Positions 1-17,895 of a stretch of 64,000 nt of DNA are shown here, one piece after another (position 1 is the first letter of the stretch; each line of letters begins with the position of its first letter). The position numbers and the translations under genes were made by a program. This DNA comes from Thunnus maccoyii (taxonomy: Eukaryota > Chordata > Actinopteri > Scombriformes > Scombridae), in assembly GCF_910596095.1 (NCBI RefSeq), contig NC_056534.1, forward strand, positions 15,203,490 to 15,267,489. Reading direction: 5' to 3'. The notes beneath the pieces are model-generated. The model was given only the letters and a program-made list of their open reading frames with translations, made no database searches and had not been told where the DNA came from.

Positions 1-537
1 AATCATGGCTCGCTGGTTGCACAGCTGCTATAGCAATAATTTTATTGGGAAAAAATAAGAAAAAAAAAAAAAAAAAAAAAAAAAAATAAAGACAAAAAAT
101 GAGAAATAATAAACCCAACAACAAAAAATAATTCATTCAACAAAATATTAAAAGCACAGACCCAAAACTAGATACCAGTCCCAAAGTCCTCACACAGGAA
201 TACATAAAGAGGGGTCGACAGTGAAATTGTGGAATGCTGAGTGGTGGGCTGCCTGAGAACCTCGGGGCCGTGGGTCGGGTGAGGTGGAGGGTGTTGGGTG
301 GCTCTCAGTTCCATGGGGGGCAGGGGGAGAAGAAAAAAAAAAATAATAAGGGGGCGCAGCTCCACTCGGCCCACCCATCCGGTACAGTCTTGCCCCGTAA
401 AAGAGCTCAGAGCTGGGGGGGTAGACGTGGATTACAACGGCGGTGCGAGTTGTAGGAGGGCGGACGTTCGGGTTTGTGGGGGGGGGGGGGGGGGGGAGGA
501 AGGGTAACTCGGTAGGCTCTCGTTTTCAGTTTTGCTC
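1..537 (-). other. anp32b: anp32b 3' UTR
   Basis: This is the 3' untranslated region of the minus-strand anp32b gene, downstream of its stop codon at 538-540. A minus-strand AATAAA (plus-strand TTTATT) at 41-46 is a plausible cleavage signal near the window edge. The stretch also holds a long plus-strand A run at 61-86 and a G run at about 479-496. Short open frames on both strands here look like chance and match nothing I recognise. Confidence 0.6.
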
Positions 538-6532
<5,995 letters not shown>

Positions 6533-6699
6533 CTTGCCCTATGAAAGTTAAACTTTTCTCTCTTGGGTTTTGGTGGGATCTTCAGTCCAAAGGCAGAGAT
6601 GCCCTAATGGAGGGAGAATATAGGACTGTATAATGAACTGAGCCAAACGCTAAGTTAGTCGGAGAGAGGAGAAACCATGGAGGGAAACGGGACTGAAAC

Positions 6700-8408
6700 A
6701 AAATATATGCTCAACAGCGCCATCTGCGTCCAGAAACGCCCATCGCCTCTAAAATGGCATTGCAGTCACAAAACATGACGCTGCCTCCACACAGTGCTAT
6801 GGTGCAATTTATTTCTGCAAAGGAAAGTATTGTGTTATGTTTATGAAGACAAGAAGCTTTTCTTCTTTTTTTTGTATTTAAAGTCAGTTTTTTTTTTTAA
6901 ATAAAATAAAGAAATGCCGTGTATATACATGTGCACAGTCGACGCATAATAGCATTCAACCAATTTAGGCGTTAAAGTAGGTCATATGGTGAACTTTGTT
7001 TATCTGCTTAATAATGTTAAATAGCTTGAAAACATGCCCAGATTTTTCATATTTAACGTAAAATTGTTATTGTGTCGCTTTCAATGTGTAAGTAGGGCAA
7101 ATATGTAACATAAAGACATCTTGTTTTGAACAGCTATTACTATTAAAACCTGTTGCAAGTGAAAGCAGAAATTACTCTAAATAATGTTATTTTTTTGTAA
7201 ATGCATCATTTTAATTGCAGTCCAATCATTGCTGTATTTGTTTTCCTTTTGACAGTTTTGATCAATAAACTGTGTAATTGATAAAACTGTGTTCTAGTCT
7301 TCTTCTATCCATGAAACCTCAGATTGTTTTTCAGCGTTTGCACACATGGACAGAGAGGAGGGGTGTGTTCAGTTAGCAGTAAAGAGAGCATTGTATATGC
7401 ATATGGTGGGAAGGGTATTCCCAACCCCACCCCCACCCCCCCCTTTTTACTTCCTGAGACACCAGAGCCCTCAAGTAGAAGTCCACAGAGTATGTTGTTG
7501 ATCTTTGTAAATAAAAATATGAAACAGAAACATGTTGAAAAGACATTCTGGGTGTTTGTAAAAATATTTGATTCATTTTTAAGGTTAGTCAGTGAAACCT
7601 AAAAATAAAAAAGACAACATAAGACCCAAAATATTAGACAGTAAATCTGCTGTTTAAGGCACATTATCCAGTTGGCCATGTGCGATTTATATGTACAGTA
7701 TATACAGTAAAAAAAAGTGTTTTTAAATCAGTGTTTGGTAGTTTAGAAAGTGCACCAGAAGATGGCACTGTCATATCTACTTTGACATGCTTCAAAATTG
7801 AGTTTCATTGTGCAACAGTAGGGATGTGTGTGTGTATATGTGTGGACGACAGCTTTTTCTGCTTTTGCAGATAATAATCAGTCATTTTTGGAAAAGATGT
7901 AACTACATACTTGGAAGGAGTCCATTCATGTGTCTGGTGGGAGTTTTATCAGCTGAAGAGTTAACTGTATGCAGACAGGAACTCAACTCTTGATACTGGA
8001 GGTGCTGGTGAGTGTTTGAAAAATGTCAAGTAGTTTTGAGAGTCTGTGTGAATCAGCTTTTTCCTTTAAATTTAACAGTGGAAATGTTCATCTCAGTGTC
8101 TGTTTATGCAAGATTAAGTATTTTGAATTTAAATTTAAGCCTGAACCAAATGAGTTAAGGTGCAGATTTTCTCCTGTAAGTTGTTTGCACACATGAAGTA
8201 TTAACTACATGAAACTTGTAGTAAATACTTCCCCTGTAAAACTGCTACTAACAGTTTTTGAAAGTGTATACGCATTAAAAGAAACTCCTTTAATACAGAA
8301 GTGAGAGACTTTAACAAATGGACTCTCAACATTTCTAGTATAGAGCTGGAGGCAATTGGCAGTTGAGTGTTATTTACTCTGCTGGACAGTTTCTCTCTTT
8401 GAGTGGCT

Positions 8409-8411
<3 letters not shown>
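6700..8411. other. intergenic DNA between anp32b and hemgn
   Basis: AT-rich sequence between two divergent genes. I see no gene, no RNA gene and no clear transposon end. There is a C-rich run at about 7420-7443 and a short TG run at about 7825. Confidence 0.5.

Positions 8412-8472
<61 letters not shown>
8412..8472. repeat. (CA)n microsatellite
   Basis: Uninterrupted CA dinucleotide run of about 61 bases, upstream of hemgn. Confidence 0.97.
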
Positions 8473-8473
<1 letters not shown>

Positions 8474-8537
8474 CAGGGCTCAATGTGCTGCGAGAAGATT
8501 GAGAACACACCCCAACCGAGCAGCCCCTCCATCTGTG

Positions 8538-9155
8538 AGATAAGAGGGGTATGCCCCTACTCTAGTCAAAGACAGGATTTCTCTCTTGGGCTCAGGCTAT
8601 CTAATGGTTTTTGCAACATAATTTTTGCTGTAGTACTGCAGAAAAAGATGCATTTTTTTAGACAATGAATAAAAACTGTGTTTATCACATATAACAATGT
8701 ATATGTAGGCCTTTAAAATGTAGCTGTCCATCATTTAGACCATACTGAGACTTAAATTAAACACCCTCTAATATATTATTCAGTAAATTTAGACTACTTT
8801 TCCTGTTGCAAAGCTTTAATATCAGCTGCTGTCTTGCACAAACATGCATGCAAAACAGAAAACCCCCTCTTGGTTTCCAGTTTGTTTACTAGTTTAGTTT
8901 CAGTTAGCGTTTCACAAACAAGCCTTTTGCCTTATAAGCAGCAGTTTAGAAAGCATAGAAAGGTTTATATGTATTTCCCCTATTTCTACATTCTGTACAT
9001 ATTTTATCCCTATCTCACACTGCCCGCACACAACTTTCCGCAGACTTTTTTTTTTTTTGCTGTCAGTGCTGTGCCAACTCCTCCAGCTTTACAAATATGA
9101 TAAGACTAACACTGTAAGAACTCTCCCAGCACTTTGGTAATGGTTAACCAGATAA
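8538..9155 (+). promoter_or_regulatory. cluster of GATA motifs upstream of hemgn
   Basis: Three WGATAR-type motifs lie in the 750 bp upstream of the hemogen start codon: AGATAAG at 8538-8544, TGATAAG at 9098-9104 and AGATAA at 9150-9155. Mammalian hemogen is a known GATA1 target, so the cluster is plausible as erythroid control, but such six-base motifs also arise often by chance in AT-rich DNA. Confidence 0.35.
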
Positions 9156-9271
9156 TTCATTTAGGGGTGGGAATAGAAAACAGTCAGAAGTTATTTTGTC
9201 TCCTTTTTTTTTTTTTTTTTTGGTGCTTGCCCGCCTTCGATGAGTTGAATTCATTCATACCAGGACTTAGA

Positions 9272-11014
9272 ATGGAGGAGACGTTGCAACAAGGGAAACC
9301 AGAGTCAGAATATAAAAATCAAAATGAAGAAGAAGGTAACATCTAAAATTCTTCTTTAATTCCACACCAGAAATTTAAATGAGCCAGTTATTTATTTGCA
9401 TGCTGTGTGGTGTCTTTTGATCAACTGAGAAATCTTCTCATCAGCCTCTAAGCTGTTTCACTATAAACGACAGACAAGTTTATCTCATTTGTGTTATGTG
9501 TTATATTGTGCTGAACAGGATGTGGTTTCTCCTGGTTTCTGTGTTTTGTAGGTGGTATCCGTCGCCGGTTACGGGACAGGGACCTACTCAGGAAGAGAAA
9601 GGCTGAAGCAGAAGAGAAGGAGACTAACCAGTGGGTTTTTGGGTAAATTTATGGAAAAGCACAGTCAATGTCAGTGCACTGACCTACATTTACAGCTGTG
9701 TTCATGAGCAGTAACCATCACTGGTTCAGCAGTGTAGTATGTACCCCCACAAATTCAAGTTCTTATACTAGAGTAATGATACTGTAAATAATTGTTCTGA
9801 TGCAATGGAGAGAAGAAATAGAAGTTTTAGAAGGTTTAACAAGGCTTTTTAACACATATTGCATTATAACACACTGTACGTTACATCGCGCGGTGAAAAC
9901 ATTATCAGCGCTCTAGTTGCTTATCACTCCTTTGGTTTATATTGAATGGAGCAAGAGCAGCCAAAGGTTGCTCTGTTGTTTCTATTGACACCCCAGATCC
10001 AGATCCAGGTCAAGGACTTTGTACTATTAGCTTTGCAAAAAAAAAAAAATCACAAAGAGCTGTATCAATGTCCACTGTTGTTGAAGTTGATTACAATTGT
10101 TCTACTCTTTCAGGGTTGAGAGCCAGAGGAAAAGACCAAGAGCTGAGCAGAGGAGCGGCTCAAGGAAGAGAGGGAGGCCCAGGAAGAGTGAACCCACGCC
10201 GGAGATCCCTTTCACTCAGGAGGAAACAGCACCAGCTCAGGAAGCTCCTGCTGTAGTGGTGGTGCCTGAACCTGCGGCGGTGATCCCTGCTCAAACATCA
10301 GGCTCTCTAACCCCTTTACTTTCTGTGGGCAGTGACACGTGTGATTTACCACCAGTACCTGTCCCTGCCGTTCCTGCTCCTATGCCATTGTTTGGGTCTC
10401 TGCAAAGCCCTTTCTTTTTTGCTCCCACTCTGACTTCTCCCCCTGCTCCAGCTCCAGTTAACCCGACTCCAGCCCTTGTTTCACCCTCAGTTCTTCCTCC
10501 TTCTCCCGCCAAAGTTCCTGCCCAAGATTCGTCTCCAGCTCCAGATGCTGCTCCAGTCCCAGCTCTGTCACGAGCCCCTGTTCCATCTGTAGCTCCCGCT
10601 CCTCCCATAGCGCAAGTGGAGACCCTTTATACAGAGTCACAAGGCAGGGAGGCCCTTGACCAGGTCCTGATCGAAGACTTGGGTCCAGATGAGGAGGAAG
10701 ACATCCCTCCAGCTGAAGACAAAAGAGCTGATGAAGGTATTAATTAAGAGGGAGTTTAGACTGTTGGATGTGAATAATGTGGAAATACATCACCAGAGGC
10801 AAAACTTTTAAACATCGCTTGATTGAAGAGTTTCTGACAATGAATGCTTTGCCCAAATCTGCATATTGTTTAATATTAAATATATACTGTCTGTCTTTTT
10901 TTTTTAGATCTGAGTGAGACACCGCTGATCAATGTGCCAGAGCAAAATAAAATGTTCTCAATTCCAACCATGCCCTCGCCGCTTCCGCCACAAGAATATC
11001 TCCCAGGAAATTGA
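9272..11014 (+). CDS. hemgn: hemogen (Hemgn), complete
   Basis: Four coding exons: 9272-9335, 9552-9642, 10114-10736 and 10908-11014, about 294 aa, phases closing. Exon 2 gives RRRLRDRDLLRKRKAEAEEK followed by ETNQWVFG, which lines up with the conserved human hemogen segment RNRELLRKRKAEVHEKETSQWLFG. Exon 3 continues with a very basic stretch (SQRKRPRAEQRSGSRKRGRPRK), an AT-hook-like GRPRK and probable nuclear signal. A long Pro/Ala/Val-rich low-complexity region follows, then an acidic segment (IEDLGPDEEEDI) that could be an activation domain. Hemogen is a nuclear regulator in haematopoietic cells. The fish protein is shorter than the human one (about 484 aa) and lacks its long repeat region, so only the N-terminal core identifies it. 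The anp32b and trmo neighbours match human 9q22. The ATG at 9272 is followed in-frame by an acidic N-terminus; an upstream non-coding exon may exist, since a possible acceptor (CCAG) lies at about 9260. Confidence 0.88.
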
Positions 11015-11367
11015 TTGTAATTTTCTAAAGCACACTTTCCAGATACTGCCTCAGTTCAGACTACTTGTCTTTATGGTCACAGTTTGTATCTGTTAGTGTA
11101 CAGCTTGTCGGCCTAAGAGAACAAACATGATGAGTGTATGCATTGCTTATTTGAAAAAAAAAAGAATGAATTCAAACCAAGCCTGTATGCTTATTTATTC
11201 TTGGTTTGTGCTTCGCTGCAACGCTTGTGAATTTTGTATTTTGAAGTTAATACACAGCAAAATTTCACCTGCTTTTATTTAAAAGAAAATGGTATTAATC
11301 ACTGGTAACAAAATGTTTGTAATTGTAGATTTATTTGGATGAATTTTGTAAAAGTTGTTTTTCACCT

Positions 11368-11373
11368 AATAAA
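11368..11373 (+). terminator. hemgn: hemgn polyadenylation signal
   Basis: AATAAA about 354 bases after the hemgn stop codon. It is the first canonical signal on this strand in a 3' UTR free of other features. Confidence 0.7.
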
Positions 11374-11409
11374 ATACACTGCTTACATCATCTAACTGTG
11401 GTCATTATT

Positions 11410-11768
11410 AGAGTTGCAACGATTAGTCAATTCATTAATTAGTTGAAAATCAATCACCAACTATTTTGATAAAAGATTAAACTTTTTTTTAAAGAAGAAA
11501 ATGTCGAAGTTTTCTGGTTCCAGCTTCTAAAAGGAATATTTTCTGGTTTCTTTAGTCTCGATTAAAGTAAACTTATTATCTTTGGGTTGTTGACTGTTGA
11601 GAAACAGAACAAAACAGGACATGTGATGATGTCTGCTTGTACTTTGGGAAACAATGATCGACATTTTTCACCATTTTCTGACATTTTATAGAGCAAGTGA
11701 CTAATTGATTAATCAAGAAAATAATCAACAGATTAATCGATAATGAGAATAATCATTAATTACAGCCT
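11410..11768. mobile_element. palindromic 'ATTAATCG' dispersed repeat, copy 2 (near full length)
   Basis: Begins GAGTTGCAACGATTAGTC and ends in ATTACAGCCTTT, with the same internal blocks as the other copies (TTCTGGTTCCAGCTTCTAAA, TTTTCTGACATTTTATAG). The ends are inverted relative to each other. It lies just after the hemgn polyadenylation signal. Confidence 0.72.
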
Positions 11769-12469
11769 TTGTCATTATTACATAATACAACATATGACCA
11801 AGAACAAATAAAAGATGTTATGTAAATTCTTTCATAGATTTCACCCCTTTAGTCACTGTTTTACAAAAACTGTTGAGACCACTGATTATATTTTAGTTTT
11901 TGTAAGTAGATTGTCATTTGGTTATTTTGGAGCAGTGTGAGTTATTTTAAAAGGATCTTTCTGCTTTTGCAAAATACAGAATTTATCATGTTTTTTTGTT
12001 AGATGAGAAAATGTGTTGTTGGGTGACGAGGACGAATTCTGTCTAATAAATTACATACTCTAACAATAAATAAACCTTTTTTCCTGCTCTGATTAATGAA
12101 ATTAAAAACTATATTTCTATTATTGCTCACAGAATTAACAGAAATGTAAAAAAAACACAATATAGTACTTTTAATATGGTTTTTGGTGGTTTATTTATTT
12201 GTTTATGGCTCTATTTTATCTGTTTGCTTGTATAATTGTACATTTCCTGGTATTTTATGTTCTTAACTTTACAGCTTTTTAAAAAAACAAAACAACTTTT
12301 TTAAAAATTAAAGATGATTCATTTACAAACATTAAGGCAATAAATGACAGTAAATACTTCACAACATTCAAGGCACATTAGATAAAGAAAATAACTTAAA
12401 TTATATAAAATAATAATACAATCACATAACATAAATAATAATAAATAATTAAGAACAATAAAGTAATAA

Positions 12470-12835
12470 TAATAATGATAAGTCTGCACTCTTCCATAGT
12501 TTTTCTAGAGGTCATCAAGTATTTTCAGTTCTTCATAAGACTTTCTTTTCATTAGTCTCAAAGCAATGAGATGATTGTCCACAAGTTTCCTATTAAAAAC
12601 AGAAGAGTATCAGATTGTTCAATATCAAGTCACTCTTACTGTCTTTCATGTTAACACAAAACACGATATTTTCTCTTGTGAGAGGAGCAGTGGTTGGATT
12701 TTGTTCAACAGCCAGTCCTGTAAATCCTCCCAGAGAGTCACAGAAAGGAAAAACAGCTGATCAGTAGTTTCATTTTCAGTATCACATAAGCTGCAGTTAC
12801 TGTGATCAACATTAAATCTCTTGACTTTATACTAC
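12470..12835 (-). mobile_element. decayed L1-like LINE 3' end
   Basis: Read on the minus strand with two or three breaks, this encodes a segment with CSLCDTENETTDQLFF followed by LWEDLQDWL. It resembles the Cys-rich C-terminal region of L1-type ORF2 proteins (Cys-x2-Cys then a Leu-Phe-Phe helix). Stop codons interrupt it and it is short. AT-rich DNA with AAT/ATA repeats at 12400-12475 follows it, where the LINE tail would be. The rest of the 11.8-13.1 kb intergenic stretch shows nothing I recognise. Confidence 0.45.
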
Positions 12836-13121
12836 ATGTACACGTTTATGTACTTGCTGTATTTATAAATAAAGCTTGTTTTAAAAGGAAATGGTAAACG
12901 TAAAACTCATGTCTGCCCTCTGCTGATGTCAAACATGCAGCGGCTGTAGTGTAAATTTATCAATGACTTTTGCAACATACATGCCTTATTTATGTATCAT
13001 TTTTACAATGTGCTACCTACGTTTATACTTTAATACACAATAGAGGAATATGATGAATTGACAGAAAGCTCCGCCACTCAGATGAGCTGTCGGTCATCAG
13101 CTGGTCACATGAAAGACTCCT

Positions 13122-13258
13122 GATTGGCCAACAAGAAACCCGGCGAGTGCTTCCGCGTTGAGAAACTCCCACGTGTTTCCCGTGGTTTGTTTCTGCGTAG
13201 CAGATAACCAAAAAGCTGACTTATCTAGAGGTGTTTGTTCTTTTTTTGTCAATAAAAG
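13122..13258 (+). promoter_or_regulatory. trmo: trmo proximal promoter
   Basis: An inverted CCAAT box (GATTGGCC, 13122-13129) and an E-box CACGTG (13170-13175) lie 85-140 bp upstream of the trmo start codon, in a locally CpG-containing stretch. There is no TATA box. This is a typical housekeeping arrangement. Confidence 0.5.
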
Positions 13259-16200
13259 ATGAGTCCTCTGTGCGAGTGCTGCGGCGAACACCTAAATAAA
13301 CTGAATCAGCAGGTTTCTGTGATGCGGAAAGAAATCAAAAACCTGAGGTAAGCTCTGGAGATATGACTCTACTAATGACAGTTACAGCAGTTGTAGCTGT
13401 GTATTTTCCTCTTTAGGTATGGCGTTAATAAATCTTTGTTTAGATGTGATGAGTTGAATTGCTCTTGTTCTTCTGTAGAGATGCCATTCATACCACTTTA
13501 TCAGTCCTTGGTATTCACTTTTTTCTGTCCCCTTTTCCAACAGGCAGATGTTGGACACTGCAGTTAGAGCTAATCGTAAACATATGATATCCCTTCAGTC
13601 TTCTGTGTCAAAGATTGGACTCTGTGAACCTGACAAACACCAGCCGCCGCCACCACCATCACCAGCATCACCACAGGCTGCGCTGGAGAAAGGTAATTAC
13701 AATTAGTGCAGCCACAGCAGCCACAGTTTTTTTTTTAAAAAAAGGAAAAGATGTTTTGTGAGACCGTCCAAAGAAAATCCTCTTTATTCTATATCAACAG
13801 TGTTGTTGCTATTCATTTAAATGCAACACTAAAGATAAAATTGAACTTTTGAATTGTTATTTTTTCTCAATTAATCCATTAATCATTTGGTCTGACATGT
13901 TAGAAAAGAGTGTCAAAAATGCCATTCATAATGTCTTGCAGCCCAAGTGATGATTATTTTAATTATTGAACCTACAGATCATTTCCTTGATTCATCGTTT
14001 TGTCTGTAAAATGTCAGAAAGTAGTGAAAAATGCTTGGTATAATTTGAATATCTTTTGTCAACAGTCCCAAATCCAAAGATATTCAATATACTATCATGT
14101 ATGATAAAGAAAATCTTTAAATCCTCAAATCTGAGAAGCTGCAGCATTTTTTTTATCTTTCTTGTTTAAAAAAATTATTGAAGTGATTAATTGATTATCA
14201 AAATAGTTGCTGATGAATTTTCCCTCCATCGACTAATTGATTAATCGACTAATCTTTGCAGCATTACCTCAATTTCTTGGTTTTGTGTGACCATCAGCCA
14301 AAACTTACAGCTGTTCAACTGACTGTTTTATACGTCACAGAAAAACTGTGAATCCTCACATTTAAGAAGCTGGAAACAGAGAATGTTTGGCATTTTTGCT
14401 TAAAAAAATTAAGAAAAAAAAATACAATTAACAAAATAGCTGCTGATGAATTTTCTGTTTACCAACTAATTGATTAATCATTTAGTCGTTCCAGCTCTAC
14501 TTTACTCATTATACAGGATTTGATGTGCCAAATGTGAAGTAAAAGTAGAAAAAATGGGACATGTTGAAATGAGGGAGGTGTAAAGTACACCTGGTGCAAC
14601 ACATGAATGAATGTGCAGGTCACTGGTTACTAAGTTATTCATTGCAAGCAATGAAAACACTGTAACACAATGATGCATCAGTGCTACTATGTTACAAATT
14701 GAAACAATACTGTTAACTGTGTAATGTTACAGGAAACATTCAGACAGTCCCGATTGGTTACATCAGTTCCTGTTTCTCGGTGAAGAATGGGACACCCAGA
14801 CAGCCCACCATTTGTGGCCCATCAAGAGCAGAACTGCGCATCCAGCAGAGCGTCTTCAATAACCCCGAACATGCTCTGGTGGGGCTGGAGCAATACTCCC
14901 ATGTCTGGTAAGAAACATACACTAAATTTAATCTCTGCATGTCTTATTTACAGTTTATGGTTTGATGCTGCTTTTCCAAGAATATTAGCAAAGATTACTA
15001 CTGTTGGCTGTCTTAGTTAAAATTAAATATTTTTTAGTATACTGTGACTCATAATTTAGAGATAATCAGCCTGTTGAAGTGCTGTGGGTTTGAGTGGATG
15101 TGTGTTTTTGAGATTTGCCACTAACTTCATTTCAATTTAATGGAGTCGTATATACAGTGGATCCCAAAAGCTTGCACAAAACCTTTTCAGTTATGTAGTT
15201 TATTTATGTTAAAACATTAAATCAAACCTATTAAATAAGGCTTTTTCACTTTCATGGAAACGTTTGTGTCTAATGTTGACTTTTTCTTGCTTGAATGATG
15301 TGTACTTGTTTCCTGTGGGTGTATGAAGTCTTTTGAGACAGGTAAAGGTGATATAAATGAAGTTGATTTGACACTTTTAAAAGTAAACCTTACACTTCGG
15401 CTTCTGATGGGGCGGCTGTGGCTCAGAGAGTGGGTTGTCCACCAGTTAGAAGGTCGGTGGTTCGATCCCCGGCTCCTCCAGTCCACATGTTGTCCAAGAT
15501 ACTGAACCCCAAATTGCTCCCTGTATGCTCATCAGTGTGTGTGTGTGTGTGTGTGTGTGAATGGGTGAGCATAGAAACACTGTGGCACGTTGCTTTGGAC
15601 AGGAAGCCCTGTATCACTCCTGGTGAGCAGGTTGGCACCTTGCATGGCAGTCTCCGCCATCAGTGTATGAATGTATGTGTGAATAGGTGAATGTTGGCGT
15701 GTAGTGTAAAGTGCTTTGAGTGGTTGATAAAACTAGAAAAGCGCTATATAAATGCAGTCTATTTACTATGATGATAGCAGTAAATGTCTTAGGATAAGAT
15801 CTATCTAGAACTTGTGGACCGAAGATTTATGAATTCTCTCTCATTTTCTTTACATAAACACAATCCTTATCAAGAAAACCAACTCTACACACATTCAGAT
15901 ATAATGTTTGCAGTATGTCTTCAGTGCTTGTTTTCACCGTTTGGTCTCTGCAGGATTATCTTTCTCTTTCACAAAAATGGGCACCTGAATTACAAAGCCA
16001 AAGTGAAGCCTCCCAGACTGAACGGTCAAAGAGTTGGTGTGTACTCGACTCGCAGTCCGCACCGACCAAATGTCTTAGGCCTCACTTTGGCCAAGCTGGA
16101 TAAAATTGTAGGTAAGTATCATTAATGAAATGTGTCTTAAAAGTAGAAGCTAATTGTGTGTGTGTTTGTGTGTGTAGATATGTACATTTTCTGTGTTTAT

Positions 16201-17817
16201 GTTTGTGACAGGTTTCAACATTTCAACATCTTTATATTAAACTCTGCTTGCCTATAGAGATTTTTTTTGCAGCTTGTAGTTAATTAAATTAAATGCAACT
16301 CTAAATGTTAAGCTGTCAAATTTAACTCCAGTCACAAAACACAAATAATTTACTCTGCTTGATGAAAATCAATACATTCCTGTCTTTAATTTCTAGGTGA
16401 TACAATACATCTGTCAGACATTGACATGATTGCTGGCACCCCAGTCCTGGATATCAAACCCTACATCCCAGAGTACGACTCCCCCAACACCAGGGTGGGC
16501 ATGGACTCTGAGCCTTATGAATCAAACACAGACCAATCGAAGGCATCAACTGTGTCACTAAATGGAACAACAGATATGATGAACCTCGATTACGACTCTG
16601 AAACAGATGCTCCGTCAAACCTAAAACCTGAAAGAACTGATGACGACTTTGGGAGTCAACTCTCAGAGGATTCATCCAAAATCCAAACTCAGTTTTTCCT
16701 GCCTGAAGACCTTCACAATGTGCTGGATGAGGTGAAGGGCTATGTGAGCCAAAGTGACCAGATAGATTGTGAGAGCAAGCCAGTTTCGGATGTGCCAAAA
16801 ATCAAGCCACCAGAGTCGACAGTGGACCGGCCTTGCTATGGCGAGGAAACCTACAGCACCATTGCTGGCTGGATCAGAGAGCCTCCTGTTGCCAGTCTGG
16901 AGGTGCGCTTCACCCCTCATGCTGAGAGGGAGTTAGCAGAATTCCTTCCCACACACCTGTCAGGTAAGTCATTTTGAAGCAAGTACTTCAGTTCAAATTT
17001 TCATTGTCCCAGAAGAGGAAATTCTTTTTGCAGCATAAAAACACAACAACATGAAACATAAACACAATAAAATCCCAATAAGGCAAGTGAAGACATTATA
17101 AATGCTGGTACTATGCACACTTTTCAGAATAAAATAAAGGATAAATGTTAAAAGCAAGAAATAAAGTGCTAAGCTGTGTGAGGAAATAAGAGGCAGTTTA
17201 TAATTTGTTAGAAATGAGAGCACTTCTTGCACACATGGGATAAATGAAAACTTGAACCTATTGCACCTACTTTTTGGAAACCTGCATGTCTGACTAGAGG
17301 GAAGGGTGGTAAATACCTTAAAGAAAGGATTGTCTGGATTTGATATGATGGATTTAGCTTTCCATGTGATTTGTTTGCTATAAATGTGTGACAGTAGGCT
17401 TCTGCTTACTGATGATTTTACTGTAATTTTGTGTTTCTAGAAGCTTGTTGTCATTTTGAAAAAAGCACCCTCTTGTGTCACCACAAGAGGGTGCTGTTGT
17501 GACAGAGATGAATATGAAAGCAGCAATTCATTGCAGAACAGTGTGCCATCACTACATAAATCAAACTTGAATGCCTCACAGGTCCCCCTGAAAGTGACAG
17601 ACCCAGGTTTAAGTTTCTGAGCAGTTCAGACGAGGCCACTGCCGCCATCAGAGGGGTGCTGTCAGCAGACCCACGGTCAGTATACAGGAGGACTCGCTGT
17701 AAAGACCGACTCTTCTTCTTCACCCTGGACACAGCTGACATCACTTGCTGGTTTGGACAAGGCTTTGCTGAGGTACTGCAGGTCCGACCTGTTGAGTGCC
17801 ACATTGCTTCGATGTGA
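13259..17817 (+). CDS. trmo: tRNA (adenine(37)-N6)-methyltransferase (Trmo / YaeB-TsaA family), complete
   Basis: Six exons: 13259-13347, 13544-13692, 14733-14907, 15954-16111, 16397-16963 and 17582-17817, about 457 aa (human 441), all phases closing. Residues 1-55 are a predicted coiled coil (LNKLNQQVSVMRKEIKNLR). Residues about 83-218 are the TsaA/YaeB methyltransferase domain: VPIGYISSCFSVKNGTPRQP, FNNPEHALVGLEQYSHVW, FLFHKNGHL, STRSPHRPNVLGLTLAKL and GTPVLDIKPYIPEYDSP. This is the SAM- and tRNA-binding fold in which the RSPxRPN and DIKPY segments are hallmarks. A poorly conserved acidic linker follows, then a C-terminal module (VASLEVRFTPHAE, SADPRSVYRR, FFFTLDTADITCWFGQGFAE). The enzyme N6-methylates t6A37 in ANN-decoding tRNAs to m6t6A. 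Intron 3 carries a SINE, intron 2 carries palindromic repeats, and intron 5 carries a perfect hairpin. Nothing appears broken. Confidence 0.97.
13858..14500. mobile_element. two adjoining copies of the palindromic 'ATTAATCG' repeat in trmo intron 2
   Basis: One copy runs roughly 13858-14267, ending TTAATCGACTAATCTTTGCAGC. A second partial copy runs from about 14270 to 14500, ending TCATTTAGTCGTTCCAGCTC. Both share the AAAATGTCAGAAAGTAGTGA and AATCCTCAAATCTGAGAAGCTG type blocks with the other copies. Exact ends are uncertain because the copies are diverged. Confidence 0.6.
15409..15767 (+). mobile_element. tRNA-derived SINE in trmo intron 3
   Basis: The 5' part is tRNA-like: GGGGCGGCTGTGGCTCAGAG (A-box region) and GGTTCGATCCC (B box, 15459-15469), followed by an embedded (GT)n run at 15535-15559. 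The 3' tail ends AAAGCGCTATATAAATGCAG, the LINE-shared tail of many fish SINEs. It carries the features of a complete SINE in the sense orientation of trmo. Confidence 0.88.
16993..17300. mobile_element. possible LINE 3'-tail fragment in trmo intron 5
   Basis: The start (TTCATTGTCCCAGAAGAGGAAATTC) resembles the TTTATTGTCCCTGAGGGGAAATT tail motif of fish LINE fragments; a similar motif is at about 45680. Beyond the motif it is AT-rich and featureless. Confidence 0.35.
17464..17495. repeat. perfect 14-bp inverted repeat, two opposed CTCF-like half sites
   Basis: AGCACCCTCTTGTG (17464-17477), loop TCAC, then its exact complement CACAAGAGGGTGCT (17482-17495), inside trmo intron 5. Each arm resembles the CTCF core CCAC-AG-GGG-GCT with about three mismatches. 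Confidence 0.8.
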
Positions 17818-17889
17818 GAGTCTTGGTTTCTGTGTGTAGAGAAACAAACACACAATGTCACTAAACATTTTCCTTCTTATAAGTAGATA

Positions 17890-17895
17890 AATAAA
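17890..17895 (+). terminator. trmo: trmo polyadenylation signal
   Basis: AATAAA 73 bases after the trmo stop codon at 17815-17817. The following 1.1 kb is AT-rich without a recognisable gene. Confidence 0.65.

Noticed and set aside
234..507. Overlapping open frames next to the anp32b 3' end
   Set aside because: They lie in the 3' UTR on low-complexity G/A runs and resemble no protein.
8412..8472. CA run, and similar tandem runs elsewhere, as CRISPR-like or structured arrays
   Set aside because: They are plain dinucleotide microsatellites, and the organism is a vertebrate.
15459..15469. B-box-like GGTTCGATCCC suggesting a tRNA gene
   Set aside because: It belongs to a SINE: no closing acceptor stem is present and the sequence continues into a LINE-type tail.
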